Positions 1-8,992 are shown, numbered from the stretch's first letter. The stretch is DNA of 49,535 nt from Parcubacteria group bacterium Gr01-1014_38 (GCA_007376145.1 VMFP01000006.1:1-49535), one strand, 5' to 3'. Translations and numbers: made by a program. Notes: generated by a model from the letters alone, not told the origin.

Positions 1-2409
1 CTTTACGAGCAGCCCGGGCCCCTCGGCATAATACGACAGTGGCAGGCTTGACAAAGGAGTGACCGGCAAATCTTCATCGTAATAGAGAAACTCCCAGGCC
101 TTGTGATATTGATCCAAGGTCGATGGCGCTACTTGATCCAGCCAATACTTCGTCTGCTGGCGTAACGTCTGGTCGGTAATATTGGCGAAGACCGGCAGGG
201 CCCGCAGCCGGTCCAGGCTCCACAAGGGCGCCTCCGGATAACGCGACTGATCGCCGTAGTTGTAGGCGACGCCGTTATTCGGCGCCGTCGAATACATGCG
301 CCACTTGAGACTGTCTTTCAAGAAATTGAAGCCCGGCTCGTTGATGAGATCTTGGCCGGTGGCGCTTTTGTGGGCGTCGAGAATCAAGGCCATGTTGTAG
401 GTGGAGTCGTAGTTGGTGCCCTCGGCCCAGACGCCGCCCTTGCCCCAATTGTCGGTAAACGGTCGGACCAGGGTGCGCCATTTCGATAGAGCCAAATTGC
501 GGTGATATTGCGGCCGATTGGTGCCGGAGATGGGATGACTGCCCGTATCGAAGCCCTCGGCGGCCAGAGCCGCCGGCCACGACATCATGAAGCCCCAGAA
601 GTAGTTATTCGCCGGATTGCTCACCGCCCAGCCCGTGGAGCGGCTGGGCGTGGTCTCCGGCCAGACCGCGTCGGCACGGTCCATCAGCCAGCCGGCCACT
701 TGCGCCCGTTCCGCAGGGGTTAACTGGTCCTTGACCCAGTCAAAGCCGATCGCCATGTACCATAGCTCGGTGCGGTAATAATAGCCGTTGTGCTCACGAT
801 TGAAGATGGTGTTGGAGGCAACGGCATTGGTGCGCAAGATACTGGCGGCGCGGCTGGCATAAGTAGTATTGCCGGTCACGCGATAGGCCAAGCCCAGCAC
901 CGGCAGCATGTCGGTGCCCGAGGTCCCCGTGGCCGCGTCTGCCTGGGCACGCAACGCTTGCCAGCGGGCGGTATTGCGCTGCATGTAGGTTTGCAATTGG
1001 GCCAAGCGGCCTGGCGTCAGCAGCAGCCGCGGCGCCAAGGTTGGCGTGGCCGTCAGCGTGGTAAAAGTAAAGTCTCCCGAAGTTGCCAGATTGCCCGCCG
1101 CATCCCGTGACTTCACGCGATAGTGATAGAGGGTATTGGCCGTCAGGCCGCTGATCACTTGACTGTGGCTGGTGACCCGCGCCGGATCCAGGGTGGTCGA
1201 GCTGCCGTACGTGATCGTGGTACCGTACTCTACTTGCGAGTCGCTCGGCTCATCGGTCGTCCAGGTGATCGTCGCCGTGGTGTTGGTAATACTTCCCGCC
1301 GCCACAGTGGAAATCACCGGCGGCGTCGTATCCGTTATCGTAGTGCCCAACTCATCCGCGCCGACGTCGTAGGCCGGACCTTGCGGTCCTTCGTCCACAA
1401 TGGCTTGGTTGCTGACAATCAGATCGTTGAAGAGGACGTTGCCCCGGGCGCCAAGGCTCATCCGCACCCCCGCGATCCGGGGTTCGATAACGGTGTTGTT
1501 GACCACGACGTTATTGCTGCTGGGTAGGCCGCACCCCGGTTCGTCCACCAAATGGATTCCTCCGGCACCACCCACAATCCCGTTGTTGTAGATGAGGTTG
1601 TTCCGCACCACGGAATCAGACATGGAGATAAAACTGAATCCTTTCAAATTATTATCGTGGACGATGTTCCGTTCAATCAGCGCCCCAGAGATGATTCCAT
1701 CTCCCCCTGCAAAACAGTCCCCATTGACCTGGATCCCATTCCAGTTATTCCCATAGCTCTCGTTGCCGCGAATGATCAGATTGTCGTTGGCCACCTGGCT
1801 GTTGGAAACATAGATTCCGTGCTGTCCCACCGATCCAAAGGTCTTGTTGTTCTCCAGCACCAGCCCCGGAGTAAAGTCCGTGAAGATGCCCCACATGCCG
1901 TTGTTGCCGAAAACGGAGTTTCGCACGGTGATGTTCGAACTCAAGCTGACCCGGATCCCCGCCCGGTTGGCATTCGAGGCGCGCAGCCCGTCAATCACCA
2001 GGTAGGAGGAGGAAGTAATCAAGATCGTATCCCGGTTATCCGCGCGGTCCGTCGTGACCAGCATATTGGCCCCGGCACCTTGCGCCCGGATCGTGATGGG
2101 GGCGGCGGCGGTGCCGTTGATGCCGGAGGCCGTGAAGCCCAGATAGTCCCCATCGGCGACCACAATGGTATCCCCCGGCCCGACCGCCGTGAGGGCCCGG
2201 CGAACTTGGCGGCAGGGGGCAGCCGCCGTACATGCATTGGCATCCGATCCGGTCGGCGACACGAACAGGGTGGTGGCCTGACTGTGCGCCGAAGAGCCTG
2301 CGAGGAGGAGGACCCCCACCCCGAGCGCGAGGCCGACCCACACGCCACGCGGCGGATACCACCCTGCGGCCAGAGGAAACCGACGGAGGAGCCGCACCCA
2401 AGCGTTCAT
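1..2409 (-). CDS. Secreted beta-helix / FN3 / alpha-toroid (polysaccharide-lyase-like) protein, C-terminus cut off
   Basis: This open frame runs 803 codons from ATG at 2409 to the window edge with no stop, so the C-terminus is missing. The N-terminus has basic residues and a hydrophobic stretch (GVWVGLALGVGVLLLAGSSA), a signal peptide. Residues about 45-320 contain Asn-rich repeats (NNGIYVSNSQ, NNLIYNN, NNVVVNNTVI) typical of right-handed parallel beta-helix proteins. Residues about 335-425 form a fibronectin-III-like domain (PVISTVAAGS, LTANTLYHYRVKSRDAAGN). The rest, rich in Trp and Tyr (GYYYRTELWYMAIGFDW), resembles the alpha/alpha toroid of heparinase/alginate-lyase families. By analogy it would act outside the cell on a polysaccharide; the substrate is not evident. 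All plus-strand open frames here are shadows. Confidence 0.85.
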   Translation of the reverse strand, partial: MNAWVRLLRRFPLAAGWYPPRGVWVGLALGVGVLLLAGSSAHSQATTLFVSPTGSDANACTAAAPCRQVRRALTAVGPGDTIVVADGDYLGFTASGINGTAAAPITIRAQGAGANMLVTTDRADNRDTILITSSSYLVIDGLRASNANRAGIRVSLSSNITVRNSVFGNNGMWGIFTDFTPGLVLENNKTFGSVGQHGIYVSNSQVANDNLIIRGNESYGNNWNGIQVNGDCFAGGDGIISGALIERNIVHDNNLKGFSFISMSDSVVRNNLIYNNGIVGGAGGIHLVDEPGCGLPSSNNVVVNNTVIEPRIAGVRMSLGARGNVLFNDLIVSNQAIVDEGPQGPAYDVGADELGTTITDTTPPVISTVAAGSITNTTATITWTTDEPSDSQVEYGTTITYGSSTTLDPARVTSHSQVISGLTANTLYHYRVKSRDAAGNLATSGDFTFTTLTATPTLAPRLLLTPGRLAQLQTYMQRNTARWQALRAQADAATGTSGTDMLPVLGLAYRVTGNTTYASRAASILRTNAVASNTIFNREHNGYYYRTELWYMAIGFDWVKDQLTPAERAQVAGWLMDRADAVWPETTPSRSTGWAVSNPANNYFWGFMMSWPAALAAEGFDTGSHPISGTNRPQYHRNLALSKWRTLVRPFTDNWGKGGVWAEGTNYDSTYNMALILDAHKSATGQDLINEPGFNFLKDSLKWRMYSTAPNNGVAYNYGDQSRYPEAPLWSLDRLRALPVFANITDQTLRQQTKYWLDQVAPSTLDQYHKAWEFLYYDEDLPVTPLSSLPLSYYAEGPGLLVK

Positions 2410-2531
2410 GGCATTATGCCATGGACCACTCCCCGTGGCTCTCGGGGAAGAAGCGGCCCTCCTCTGGGGATCAGGAACGACGGCATGGTGCCGAACGCAT
2501 GAGGGAGTACGGGTGTGTGTATCTCTTCGTC

Positions 2532-2562
2532 ATCATACAATAGGTTATCACCCCCGCGTCAA
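2532..2562 (-). promoter_or_regulatory. Candidate sigma70 promoter for the beta-helix gene
   Basis: On the minus strand TTGACG (2557-2562) and TATGAT (2532-2537) are separated by 19 bases, a long but usable spacing. It would leave a leader of about 120 bases before the ATG at 2409. No other good hexamer pair lies between the tRNA and the gene. Confidence 0.4.
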
Positions 2563-2627
2563 GCTGGACATACGACCTGGCCTACGCAGAGGTTCGCTGC
2601 ACTGTTCCCACTCTGTTCTGGATCTGT

Positions 2628-2703
2628 TGGTACCCCTGGCAGGATTTGAACCTGCGACCTTCAGCTCCGCAAGCTGACGCTCTATCCGCTGAGCTACAGG
2701 GGC
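2628..2703 (-). tRNA. tRNA-Arg(GCG)
   Basis: A 76-base cloverleaf folds on the minus strand. The acceptor GCCCCTG pairs with CAGGGGT (one G-U), the D-stem is GCTC/GAGC, the anticodon stem is TCAGC/GCTGA with loop TTGCGGA, and the T-arm GCAGG-TTCGAAT-CCTGC is followed by an encoded CCA. The loop places U33 before anticodon GCG, reading Arg CGC (and CGU by wobble). The D-loop has A after GG, matching the A20 arginine identity element. Most bacteria use ACG, edited to ICG by TadA, so genomic GCG is unusual. A TACGCT hexamer at 2717-2722 may be its -10. Confidence 0.92.
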
Positions 2704-2833
2704 GCGAAGCAAAGCGTAGCGCCTCCTCATTGTTGTGTCCCCGGTGGGGGACACCGTAACCCCGCACCCTTCCCAGTGTCCCGCTGCAGGCGGGAAAAAG
2801 ATACAGGGGAATATTCGGGTGCGAACCGCTGGG

Positions 2834-2878
2834 GAAATTTATAAACGAGCGGTGAGAGTGTGCCACGGAACCGCTCGC
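2834..2878 (-). terminator. Probable terminator after the NUDIX gene
   Basis: On the minus strand CGAGCGGT (2870-2877) pairs with ACCGCTCG (2846-2853) around a 16-base loop and is followed by TTTATAAATTT. It sits just after the NUDIX stop at 2882. The long loop and mixed T tract make it a moderate call. Confidence 0.5.
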
Positions 2879-2881
2879 ACC

Positions 2882-3559
2882 TCAAGAGGTCTTTCGCGGT
2901 GACCGCACCCGCACTTTGGCGAGGATCGCGCGGTCGGTCGGATAGGCAAGCATGTGCATGGCCGTGGCGTACGGAACCCACCGGGCCTCGAGGAATCCCT
3001 CCGCCGCCTGGGGCTTGAGGCGATCGGTCAACCCCTCAAAGAGATAATGATGGACGGTTTTTACGACACGGACCTGCGCACCACGCTTCACGGGCCGACC
3101 AACGCGATCGGGTTTGAGGACGTCTCCCTTCCGCCGATCTTGTTCCCCAAAGAACTGCCAGCGAACGGTCCCGAGTTTCCGCAGGAGCCGAATCTTGGCG
3201 ATGCCAAGCTCCTCGCGCACTTCTCGCGCCGCCGCGGCGTCACGCGTTTCCCCGCGACCATGCTCAACATGCCCTTTCGGCAGCACCCACACCTCCCCCC
3301 GCGTATGGCGCGTTTTCAGGAGCGCGACACAGAGCTGACCATGCATGCGCCGGACCACCACCCCTCCAGCGGACGTCTCATACACGACGGGGAGCCGCCG
3401 GCGTACCACAGATGGTGCCGGGCTGCCCATCGAGAGCTTTCGGGGCCCAGAAGGTCCGCTCACCGGCTGCCCCGTATCCAGCGTGGCACCGGGGCGGCGC
3501 GCCGTGGCGCGAGAGGCCTTCGCGCCCGGAGAGACGCGCGTGCGGCGACTGCGGTTCAT
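2882..3559 (-). CDS. NUDIX hydrolase, MutT/Ap4A-hydrolase-like
   Basis: A 225-aa protein whose central region carries a NUDIX box: PKGHVEHGRGE followed by REVREELGI. The spacing between the first Gly and first Glu is slightly longer than the classical GX5EX7REUXEEXGU. Proteins of this shape hydrolyse nucleoside diphosphates linked to another moiety, such as diadenosine polyphosphates or oxidised nucleotides; the substrate is not determinable here. The first 60 residues are basic and Pro/Ser-rich and look like a disordered extension. The ATG at 3559 overlaps the TGA of the upstream VanW gene as ATGA, which supports this start and co-translation. The pairing with a cell-wall protein gives no obvious functional link. 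Confidence 0.8.
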   Translation of the reverse strand: MNRSRRTRVSPGAKASRATARRPGATLDTGQPVSGPSGPRKLSMGSPAPSVVRRRLPVVYETSAGGVVVRRMHGQLCVALLKTRHTRGEVWVLPKGHVEHGRGETRDAAAAREVREELGIAKIRLLRKLGTVRWQFFGEQDRRKGDVLKPDRVGRPVKRGAQVRVVKTVHHYLFEGLTDRLKPQAAEGFLEARWVPYATAMHMLAYPTDRAILAKVRVRSPRKTS

Positions 3560-5379
3560 GTTTCGGGCGCTGGCGTCGGAGTCGGCTTCGGCGCCGGTTT
3601 GGGGGTGGGACTCGGCACAGGCTCCGGCGGACCAACCGGCACCACTTCCTGCGGAGTCTTCGTGGACTGATCCCATCGCCGCTCGGCATTCGCCGCGAGG
3701 ACTTTCGGGAAGAGCTTCGGAGATTTGTAGCTCGACTGCCACTCGTCGCTCGTCGCCTGGCCTCCGCGCGTCACCGTCCGGACGAGTCGGGCTTTCACCG
3801 CTCCGTCTTTCCGGCGGTCGTACGGAAACGGTCCCTGCACCTCCACCTTCCGGCCGTCCGGCGTCCCCCAGAACTCAAACGCGAGCTTCGTCCCCTGAAG
3901 CTTCATCTGGATAAGAAGGTGTCCCGGCATATCGTTGAGAAAGCGGAGGTCGGGGTTCGGCGGGTAGATCGTCGCGTCAAAGCCGGGGATCCCATAGTAC
4001 GACACCGCGTAGGCATGGTTCCGCCGCGCCGTCACGGGAAATCCGGCGTGAACGGCCGAGCGGAACATGGTCGTCGACACTTGGCACAACCCGCCGCCAT
4101 ATTGGGGCGTCGTCACGTTATGCAGGATGACAAGCTCCGGAAGAAAGCCGTGTTTTCCGTCCACCGGACCGAGGTTTTGGTTGAAGGAGAATTCAGCGCC
4201 GGGGGAGACGAGCAACCCGTGGTACTTCTCTGCCCCGACCCGAATATTGTGGATGCGGTTCTTCGGACTCCTGGCAAAGTCTGATTCGCCGCGCGCGATG
4301 AGCGCGCGGATCCCATATTCTTCCATCAGCGGCGTCACAGTCACGGCTGGAGGAACCGCTCGCGTCATGAGTTTGACGCTCTCCGCTCCCGCAACGAGCC
4401 CACGCAGGATACCGGTCGCGCTTTCCGCAACGAGGAGTTCCCGTCCCGGCGTCGGTGGCGTGAACACGGTCGCGCGGTTCTCGGACACCTGGAACTGCGC
4501 GTTCACCGGCCCTTGGGCGACGGCGGTAGCGACCGTGGAGCGAAGGTACTGCTCAATCGCAGCCCGATGGAGGCGCGGCTCCCCGGCCGTACTCTCTGCC
4601 CCGAAGACCCAACTCGCGAGCACGTCGGACGGAACGACAATCTTCTGCTGCTCGACGATAAGCGTGAGTGGTCGGGCAACGGCCTGCGCCGCAGCGACGC
4701 CCGCCACTCGCGCGTCTTTGTCACTGGTCTGAACGGGGCGCACCACGACCCGCAGGAGGACGGGATCAGTGCGACGAAGCCCCAGCCGCTCCGTGACCGC
4801 CGCGACGGTCTCGTCGAGCGCGATCTCGGCTCCCGCTTCTCCGGGGTGGAAGGTGAACGTCCCGTCAGACGCGAGTTCCCACGAAGGCTCCTTCGGCTCG
4901 CGGAAGCCGTCCGGAAACCGCTGTTGGAGCGCGGTGCGGGCCACCTCGGGACGGACGCGCCACACAACGGGAATCTCTCCCCTGCCTTGGAGGAGCAGCA
5001 CGCGACCTTGGAGACTCCGCCACCCGCTCTCCCGCCCGATCGTGAGTGCCGCTTCTGCCGTCTGCTCCAGATCCGGTTCGGCGCCGAGGACCGACGCGGG
5101 AATCTCCCCCTCCAGACGCCGTGGAGAATCCTGCGCCTCTGTCTCTGTCGTCTGGACGAAGCGAACCCGCGGAGCCTCCGCAGCGAGGGCGGCGGCAAGC
5201 GCCTGCCGGACCTCCTCGCGCGTTTTCCCAGCGAGCGACATCTGCCACGCGAAGACGCCGGGGAGTACGCGCCCTTCAAAGAACCAAGGGACGGCCCACA
5301 GCCCGAGGGCAAGAATGCCAACACTCCCCCCGATCACACCGATACCGATGATGGCAGTCGCACGGTGCGGGACGTTCAT
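3556..5379 (-). CDS. VanW family cell-wall protein, membrane anchored
   Basis: A 607-aa protein with an N-terminal transmembrane anchor at about residues 8-35 (IIGIGVIGGSVGILALGLW). A long extracytoplasmic region resembles the YoaR-type peptidoglycan-binding modules that precede VanW domains. The VanW domain, about 375-510, has the hallmarks SPGAEFSFNQNLGPVDG, YGGGLCQVSTTMF and RRNHAYAVSYYG. The C-terminus is a Pro-rich tail (PSPTPKPAPKPTPTP), as in wall-associated proteins. VanW proteins occur in glycopeptide-resistance clusters and widely in Gram-positive and CPR bacteria; their biochemical role is unsettled. ATG at 5379 is chosen because the frame further upstream overlaps the divergent uppS promoter and lacks hydrophobic character. 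It is followed by NUDIX with a 4-base overlap. Confidence 0.88.
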   Translation of the reverse strand: MNVPHRATAIIGIGVIGGSVGILALGLWAVPWFFEGRVLPGVFAWQMSLAGKTREEVRQALAAALAAEAPRVRFVQTTETEAQDSPRRLEGEIPASVLGAEPDLEQTAEAALTIGRESGWRSLQGRVLLLQGRGEIPVVWRVRPEVARTALQQRFPDGFREPKEPSWELASDGTFTFHPGEAGAEIALDETVAAVTERLGLRRTDPVLLRVVVRPVQTSDKDARVAGVAAAQAVARPLTLIVEQQKIVVPSDVLASWVFGAESTAGEPRLHRAAIEQYLRSTVATAVAQGPVNAQFQVSENRATVFTPPTPGRELLVAESATGILRGLVAGAESVKLMTRAVPPAVTVTPLMEEYGIRALIARGESDFARSPKNRIHNIRVGAEKYHGLLVSPGAEFSFNQNLGPVDGKHGFLPELVILHNVTTPQYGGGLCQVSTTMFRSAVHAGFPVTARRNHAYAVSYYGIPGFDATIYPPNPDLRFLNDMPGHLLIQMKLQGTKLAFEFWGTPDGRKVEVQGPFPYDRRKDGAVKARLVRTVTRGGQATSDEWQSSYKSPKLFPKVLAANAERRWDQSTKTPQEVVPVGPPEPVPSPTPKPAPKPTPTPAPET

Positions 5380-5407
5380 ACCGCCATCATCGCAGAGGCG
5401 GAGGCCC

Positions 5408-5436
5408 TTGCACAACGTTCTCCCGCCTGGTACGCT
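5408..5436 (+). promoter_or_regulatory. uppS promoter
   Basis: TTGCAC (5408-5413), a 17-base spacer, then extended -10 TGG-TACGCT (-10 at 5431-5436). The expected transcription start is a few bases before the ATG at 5447, so the leader is very short or absent. Confidence 0.65.
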
Positions 5437-5446
5437 CCGCATTTGA

Positions 5447-6259
5447 ATGCCAGACGCTCTGCCCGTGGCGAGCACGGCTGCTCCTCCGTTGGCTCGTGCG
5501 CGCGAAGCGACTTCTCCTGTGTCTGCGCCGGAGAAGCACGAAGCGGCTCCCGCCACACTCCGACACATCGCCATCATTCCCGACGGGAATCGCCGGTGGG
5601 CTGCCGCACAAGGTCTTCCGCTCTGGGACGGCGTCCGGATGGGCGTGAAGACGGCGGAAGCGGTCTTTGAGGCGGTGCGTCGGCGACGGATCCCGTGGTG
5701 CACCTTCTGGGCAAGCTCCTATGACAACCTCCTGAAGCGACCGAGGGCGGAACGGATGGTCTTGAACGAACTGTTCGCGGCGTGGTTCTCCCGGCTCGCC
5801 GAAAACCCGACGGTGCACCGGGAACACGTGCGGGTCCGCGTCCTTGGCGAGTGGCGGGAGCTCCTCGCCGATGCTGCCGTACAAGCCATGATGCGCGTCC
5901 GAGAGGTAACGGCCGAGTACCAAGGTCCGGCGCTTACCTTCCTCGTCGGGTACGACGGTGACCGGGAGCTCGTCGCTGCGACGAACGTGCTCCTGCAGGC
6001 GCGGACGGGAACCCCCGCAGGACCGGTGGCGCTCGCCGACCTCCGCGCGCACGCGTGGACGAAGGAACTCCCGGACGTGGACTTCCTCATTCGGACCGGT
6101 TCGTGGGAAGACCCCCACCGGAGCGCGAACTTCCTCCCGTTCCTCACGAGCAACGTCCAGGAATCATATCCCCAACTCTACTGGCCGGATTTTTCAGAAG
6201 AAGAGTTGCAGCGCGTCATTGACGACTTCGCTGCCCGGGGACGGCGCTTGGGGGCATAA
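5447..6259 (+). CDS. uppS: Undecaprenyl diphosphate synthase-like cis-prenyltransferase
   Basis: A 270-aa cis-prenyltransferase. Residues about 40-52 (HIAIIPDGNRRWA) contain the DGNRRWA signature whose Asp binds Mg-diphosphate. Later motifs FWASSYDNLLKRP and LIRTGSWEDPHRSANFLPF match the conserved Trp/Ser and R-S-NFLP regions, and the C-terminus has YWPDFSEEEL, equivalent to the lWPDF motif. It would condense isopentenyl diphosphate into the C55 carrier lipid for peptidoglycan and surface glycans. The first 35 residues are Ala/Pro-rich and extra to the usual fold, so a later start is possible, but the promoter position favours ATG 5447. It is divergent from the VanW gene and 7 bases upstream of the RmlA-type gene, both fitting envelope synthesis. 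Confidence 0.9.
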   Translation: MPDALPVASTAAPPLARAREATSPVSAPEKHEAAPATLRHIAIIPDGNRRWAAAQGLPLWDGVRMGVKTAEAVFEAVRRRRIPWCTFWASSYDNLLKRPRAERMVLNELFAAWFSRLAENPTVHREHVRVRVLGEWRELLADAAVQAMMRVREVTAEYQGPALTFLVGYDGDRELVAATNVLLQARTGTPAGPVALADLRAHAWTKELPDVDFLIRTGSWEDPHRSANFLPFLTSNVQESYPQLYWPDFSEEELQRVIDDFAARGRRLGA

Positions 6260-6266
6260 TACTCGT

Positions 6267-7046
6267 ATGAAGGGTGTCATCCTCGCCGGCGGCCTGGGCA
6301 CGCGCCTCTACCCGCTGACCCATGCCACCAACAAGCATCTCCTGCCGATCTACGACCGGCCCATGGTGTTCTATCCGATCCAAACACTCGTGCAGGCAGA
6401 CATTCGTGAGGTCTTGATCGTGACGGGTGGGCCCCACGTCGGTCACTTCCTCGGCGTGCTCAAGAATGGAAAGGAACTGGGACTCCAGCACCTGGAGTAC
6501 GCCTATCAGGAGAAACCGAACGGGGGCATTGCGGACGCCCTTGCCCTCGCGGAAGACTTTGCCGATGGAGACCCGCTCACCGTCATCCTCGGCGACAATA
6601 CGACCGATGCCGATATTTCAGAGGCAGTCCGCCGGTTTGAGGGCGGTGCCGTCGTGTTCCTCAAACAGGTCCGCGATCCGCAGCGGTTCGGTGTGCCCGT
6701 GTTCGACCCAACGGATCCGAAGCGGATTATCGCGATCGAAGAAAAGCCCACGGAGCCGAAGTCGAACTACGCGGTGACTGGTCTCTACGTCTATGATTCC
6801 TCGCTCTTCCAGTACATTCGAGCGTGCGATCCGAATTATGCCGGCCGAGGGGAGTTGGAAATCACCGAGGTGAATAACGCGTACCTCCGCGACGGGAAAT
6901 TGCGGTGGGAAGAGCTCCACGGATTCTGGAGCGATTCCGGAACCTTCCAGTCGCTTCACGAAAGCAGCCGGTACTGGGCGGAGAAGGCACGAGCACAGAC
7001 GGTGAGGGAGCGCGAGCGCGTCCCCGTGGAAGCAACCAAGCAATAG
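6267..7046 (+). CDS. rfbA: Glucose-1-phosphate thymidylyltransferase (RmlA-type sugar nucleotidyltransferase)
   Basis: A 259-aa protein opening with the nucleotide-binding signature KGVILAGGLGTRLYPLT followed by NKHLLPIYDRPM. LGDNTTD supplies the metal-binding Asp and IAIEEKPTEPKSNYAVTGLYVYD is the RmlA substrate-binding region. Family function is dTTP plus glucose-1-phosphate to dTDP-glucose, the first step to dTDP-rhamnose; the exact sugar and nucleotide cannot be fixed by eye. ATG 6267 is chosen because the glycine-rich loop must be N-terminal. A CATAAT hexamer ends 6 bases before it, suggesting a leaderless transcript. It follows uppS directly, and both feed surface polysaccharide synthesis. 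Confidence 0.9.
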   Translation: MKGVILAGGLGTRLYPLTHATNKHLLPIYDRPMVFYPIQTLVQADIREVLIVTGGPHVGHFLGVLKNGKELGLQHLEYAYQEKPNGGIADALALAEDFADGDPLTVILGDNTTDADISEAVRRFEGGAVVFLKQVRDPQRFGVPVFDPTDPKRIIAIEEKPTEPKSNYAVTGLYVYDSSLFQYIRACDPNYAGRGELEITEVNNAYLRDGKLRWEELHGFWSDSGTFQSLHESSRYWAEKARAQTVRERERVPVEATKQ

Positions 7047-7077
7047 GAAGCGTGGATCGCACGCAGGCCGCGTGTCA

Positions 7078-7106
7078 TTGACATGCGCCGGAATGTTCGG
7101 TACCTT
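7078..7106 (+). promoter_or_regulatory. Sigma70 promoter of first secreted paralogue
   Basis: Perfect -35 TTGACA (7078-7083), 17-base spacer, -10 TACCTT (7101-7106). The promoter and the 50-base leader resemble those of the next paralogue (8901 onward), including a shared CTTTCCTTTTG-like stretch. Confidence 0.75.
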
Positions 7107-7159
7107 CGGCATGCGTTTGGTTTCTTTTGACAACTTTCCTTTTGTGAAGGGTTTTGACT

Positions 7160-8818
7160 ATGAACAACAACGGTGTCGCGTTGATGCAGAGATCTCGTAC
7201 CAAGGGCACCCCCCGGAGAACACCTCGAGCTCCGAGCTTGCGGTGGATGATAGTCCTCCTGTGTCTTCCTCTCGCCGTTACGGTCGGATCCGTGCTCATC
7301 CCTTGGTTGCTTGCGACGTCGGAAGAGTCCGGCGCACGCGAAGCCCCCGCACTCCCTGAACAGCGTCCGGCCAACGCCGCGCCACAAGAGCTTCCGAAGC
7401 TCCCGGCGCCGGAACCGGCCGCGAAGCAGCCGGAGGCACCCAAGCCCGAGGGCGCCAAAGAACAACCAGAACCGCTTCCTCCCCCCAAGGCGGAGAAAAA
7501 GCCGCCACCGAGGCCGCCTGCACCGGAAGGGTTCCGGGACTTCCAGCTGGGCATGATGCGAAGAGAGGTATGGAAGACTCTGGAACAGCTCAAAGCTAAA
7601 CTCCAAACGGACCGTACCGTCTACGTTCCGGGGTACAACCGCATCCAAGGAGTCCGCTTCTGGTTCACCGACGGGCTCGATCATGCAATGGAAGCCTATG
7701 GCCGATTCGACGAGGAGCTACACCAGAAGGCGGAACTCTACCGCGTTGACGCCGTCTACCAGCCAATCCAGCGACCCGCAAGACCCTTTGCTACGGAGTT
7801 CGTCAAAATCTACGGACCGCCCGTCTCCATCCGAGACCCACACCGCAACAGGTTGGAGGGAACTCTGGATGATCAGATCGTGGCCGACCGCCAACGATTT
7901 CTTGACAGTACCCTCGCCTGGAGGATCACGGACCTCTACCGCTGGGAGTGGGCAGAAGACGACCGGGTCGTGTTCCTCGAACTCCAAGTGGAACCTAACC
8001 GGGAGCGGGGCGTCGGTTACCAGCCTTTTTTTACGGCGACCTTTTCGGTGGAGAAGGATCTCCTGGAGCTCGAAAAGGAAGTCAAGAGCGAGCGAAACCG
8101 ACTTGCCCGTATCCGCGCCGAGGATCTACAAAACTTAGCCGCGCAGACCGCTGACAGAACAGAGACGCCGGAGAAACAACGTGCCGAATCCCCACCGCTC
8201 CGCTGCGGTTCGTTCTTTGGACAACCTGTCCTCGGTCGTCGTTTACTCCCTCTGACAGGAGCAAGTGTTTGGGCAGAACCGCTGAGACAGGACCAACCAC
8301 TGGACAAGCAGCTCAGCACAGTGGTGTGGCAGGAGTTTCGGGACTTCGTGGACCGCTTACCCCGTGCCGCGCGCATTCCCGTATCGAATTGGCAGCTTGG
8401 GAATTGGCGTGGAGTGGATGTTCTTTTCCTCCCACCGCTACCGAAAATGCGTGCTGATCTCCTTGGACGCCTCTACCGAGAAGGTGCGCATATTGAGACA
8501 CGCCCTGGCTCTGTTCTTCCCATGGAGTACGCTCCCAAAGCGGTTCTCGAGCGAGCAATCGATGTCGATCCGGATGTAGTTCTTCTTGTAGCTAGCCGGA
8601 AGGATATTCCCCTAGCAAGCGATGCTCTTGAAGAGCTCGTCAGGAACCGACTGAAGCTCCCGCGGTTCGACATTGTCGAAATCCACCCAGGGATACAGGG
8701 GGGCTCGGATACCGCGCCAATCTTCAAAACCCTTGCCGTTCGAACGAAAGGAAGCTACCGGATTTTGGGAGCCGACCGAAAGGCACTCCGGACGATTGTG
8801 CCGCCGCCGGATGAGTAA
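7160..8818 (+). CDS. Membrane-anchored/secreted protein of unknown function, paralogue A
   Basis: A 552-aa protein. The N-terminus is basic and then hydrophobic (WMIVLLCLPLAVTVGSVLIPWLL, about residues 29-51), a signal anchor. Residues 55-120 form a Pro/Ala/Glu/Lys-rich linker. A globular region begins at PEGFRDFQLGMMRREVWKTL, which matches PKGFHDFHLGLTRKEVHALV in the next gene, so the two share an exported domain. I do not recognise the family. ATG 7160 is preceded by GAAGGG at ribosome-binding distance. A strong promoter lies upstream and a good terminator downstream, so this is a single-gene transcription unit. The C-terminal half has no counterpart in paralogue B. Confidence 0.8.
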   Translation: MNNNGVALMQRSRTKGTPRRTPRAPSLRWMIVLLCLPLAVTVGSVLIPWLLATSEESGAREAPALPEQRPANAAPQELPKLPAPEPAAKQPEAPKPEGAKEQPEPLPPPKAEKKPPPRPPAPEGFRDFQLGMMRREVWKTLEQLKAKLQTDRTVYVPGYNRIQGVRFWFTDGLDHAMEAYGRFDEELHQKAELYRVDAVYQPIQRPARPFATEFVKIYGPPVSIRDPHRNRLEGTLDDQIVADRQRFLDSTLAWRITDLYRWEWAEDDRVVFLELQVEPNRERGVGYQPFFTATFSVEKDLLELEKEVKSERNRLARIRAEDLQNLAAQTADRTETPEKQRAESPPLRCGSFFGQPVLGRRLLPLTGASVWAEPLRQDQPLDKQLSTVVWQEFRDFVDRLPRAARIPVSNWQLGNWRGVDVLFLPPLPKMRADLLGRLYREGAHIETRPGSVLPMEYAPKAVLERAIDVDPDVVLLVASRKDIPLASDALEELVRNRLKLPRFDIVEIHPGIQGGSDTAPIFKTLAVRTKGSYRILGADRKALRTIVPPPDE

Positions 8819-8836
8819 ACAATGCCTCTTTTTCGT

Positions 8837-8870
8837 GCCACCGATCATCGCATCGGTGGCCTTTTTCTTT
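8837..8870 (+). terminator. Rho-independent terminator
   Basis: GCCACCGAT pairs with ATCGGTGGC across a 6-base loop, followed by CTTTTTCTTT, 18 bases after the paralogue A stop. Confidence 0.9.
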
Positions 8871-8900
8871 CCTTTGATGTGAAGAACGCCACAGACACCA

Positions 8901-8929
8901 TTGACAGACGCCGAATGTTTCGGTACACT
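8901..8929 (+). promoter_or_regulatory. Sigma70 promoter of second secreted paralogue
   Basis: TTGACA (8901-8906), 17 bases, TACACT (8924-8929). It and its leader look like a diverged duplicate of the 7078 promoter. Confidence 0.8.
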
Positions 8930-8992
8930 CGACGTGCACTTTGAGTTTCTTTGGACAATTTTCCTTTTGAAACACATTGGAGGTTTTTGATC

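Noticed and set aside
1552-2502. Long plus-strand open frame over the left-edge gene
   Set aside because: Its translation is rich in Asp, Pro, Val and Arg with no domain pattern, while the minus strand gives a coherent beta-helix protein without any stop.
4513-5670. Plus-strand open frame opposite the VanW gene
   Set aside because: A shadow of the GC-rich minus-strand gene; the VanW motifs are unambiguous.
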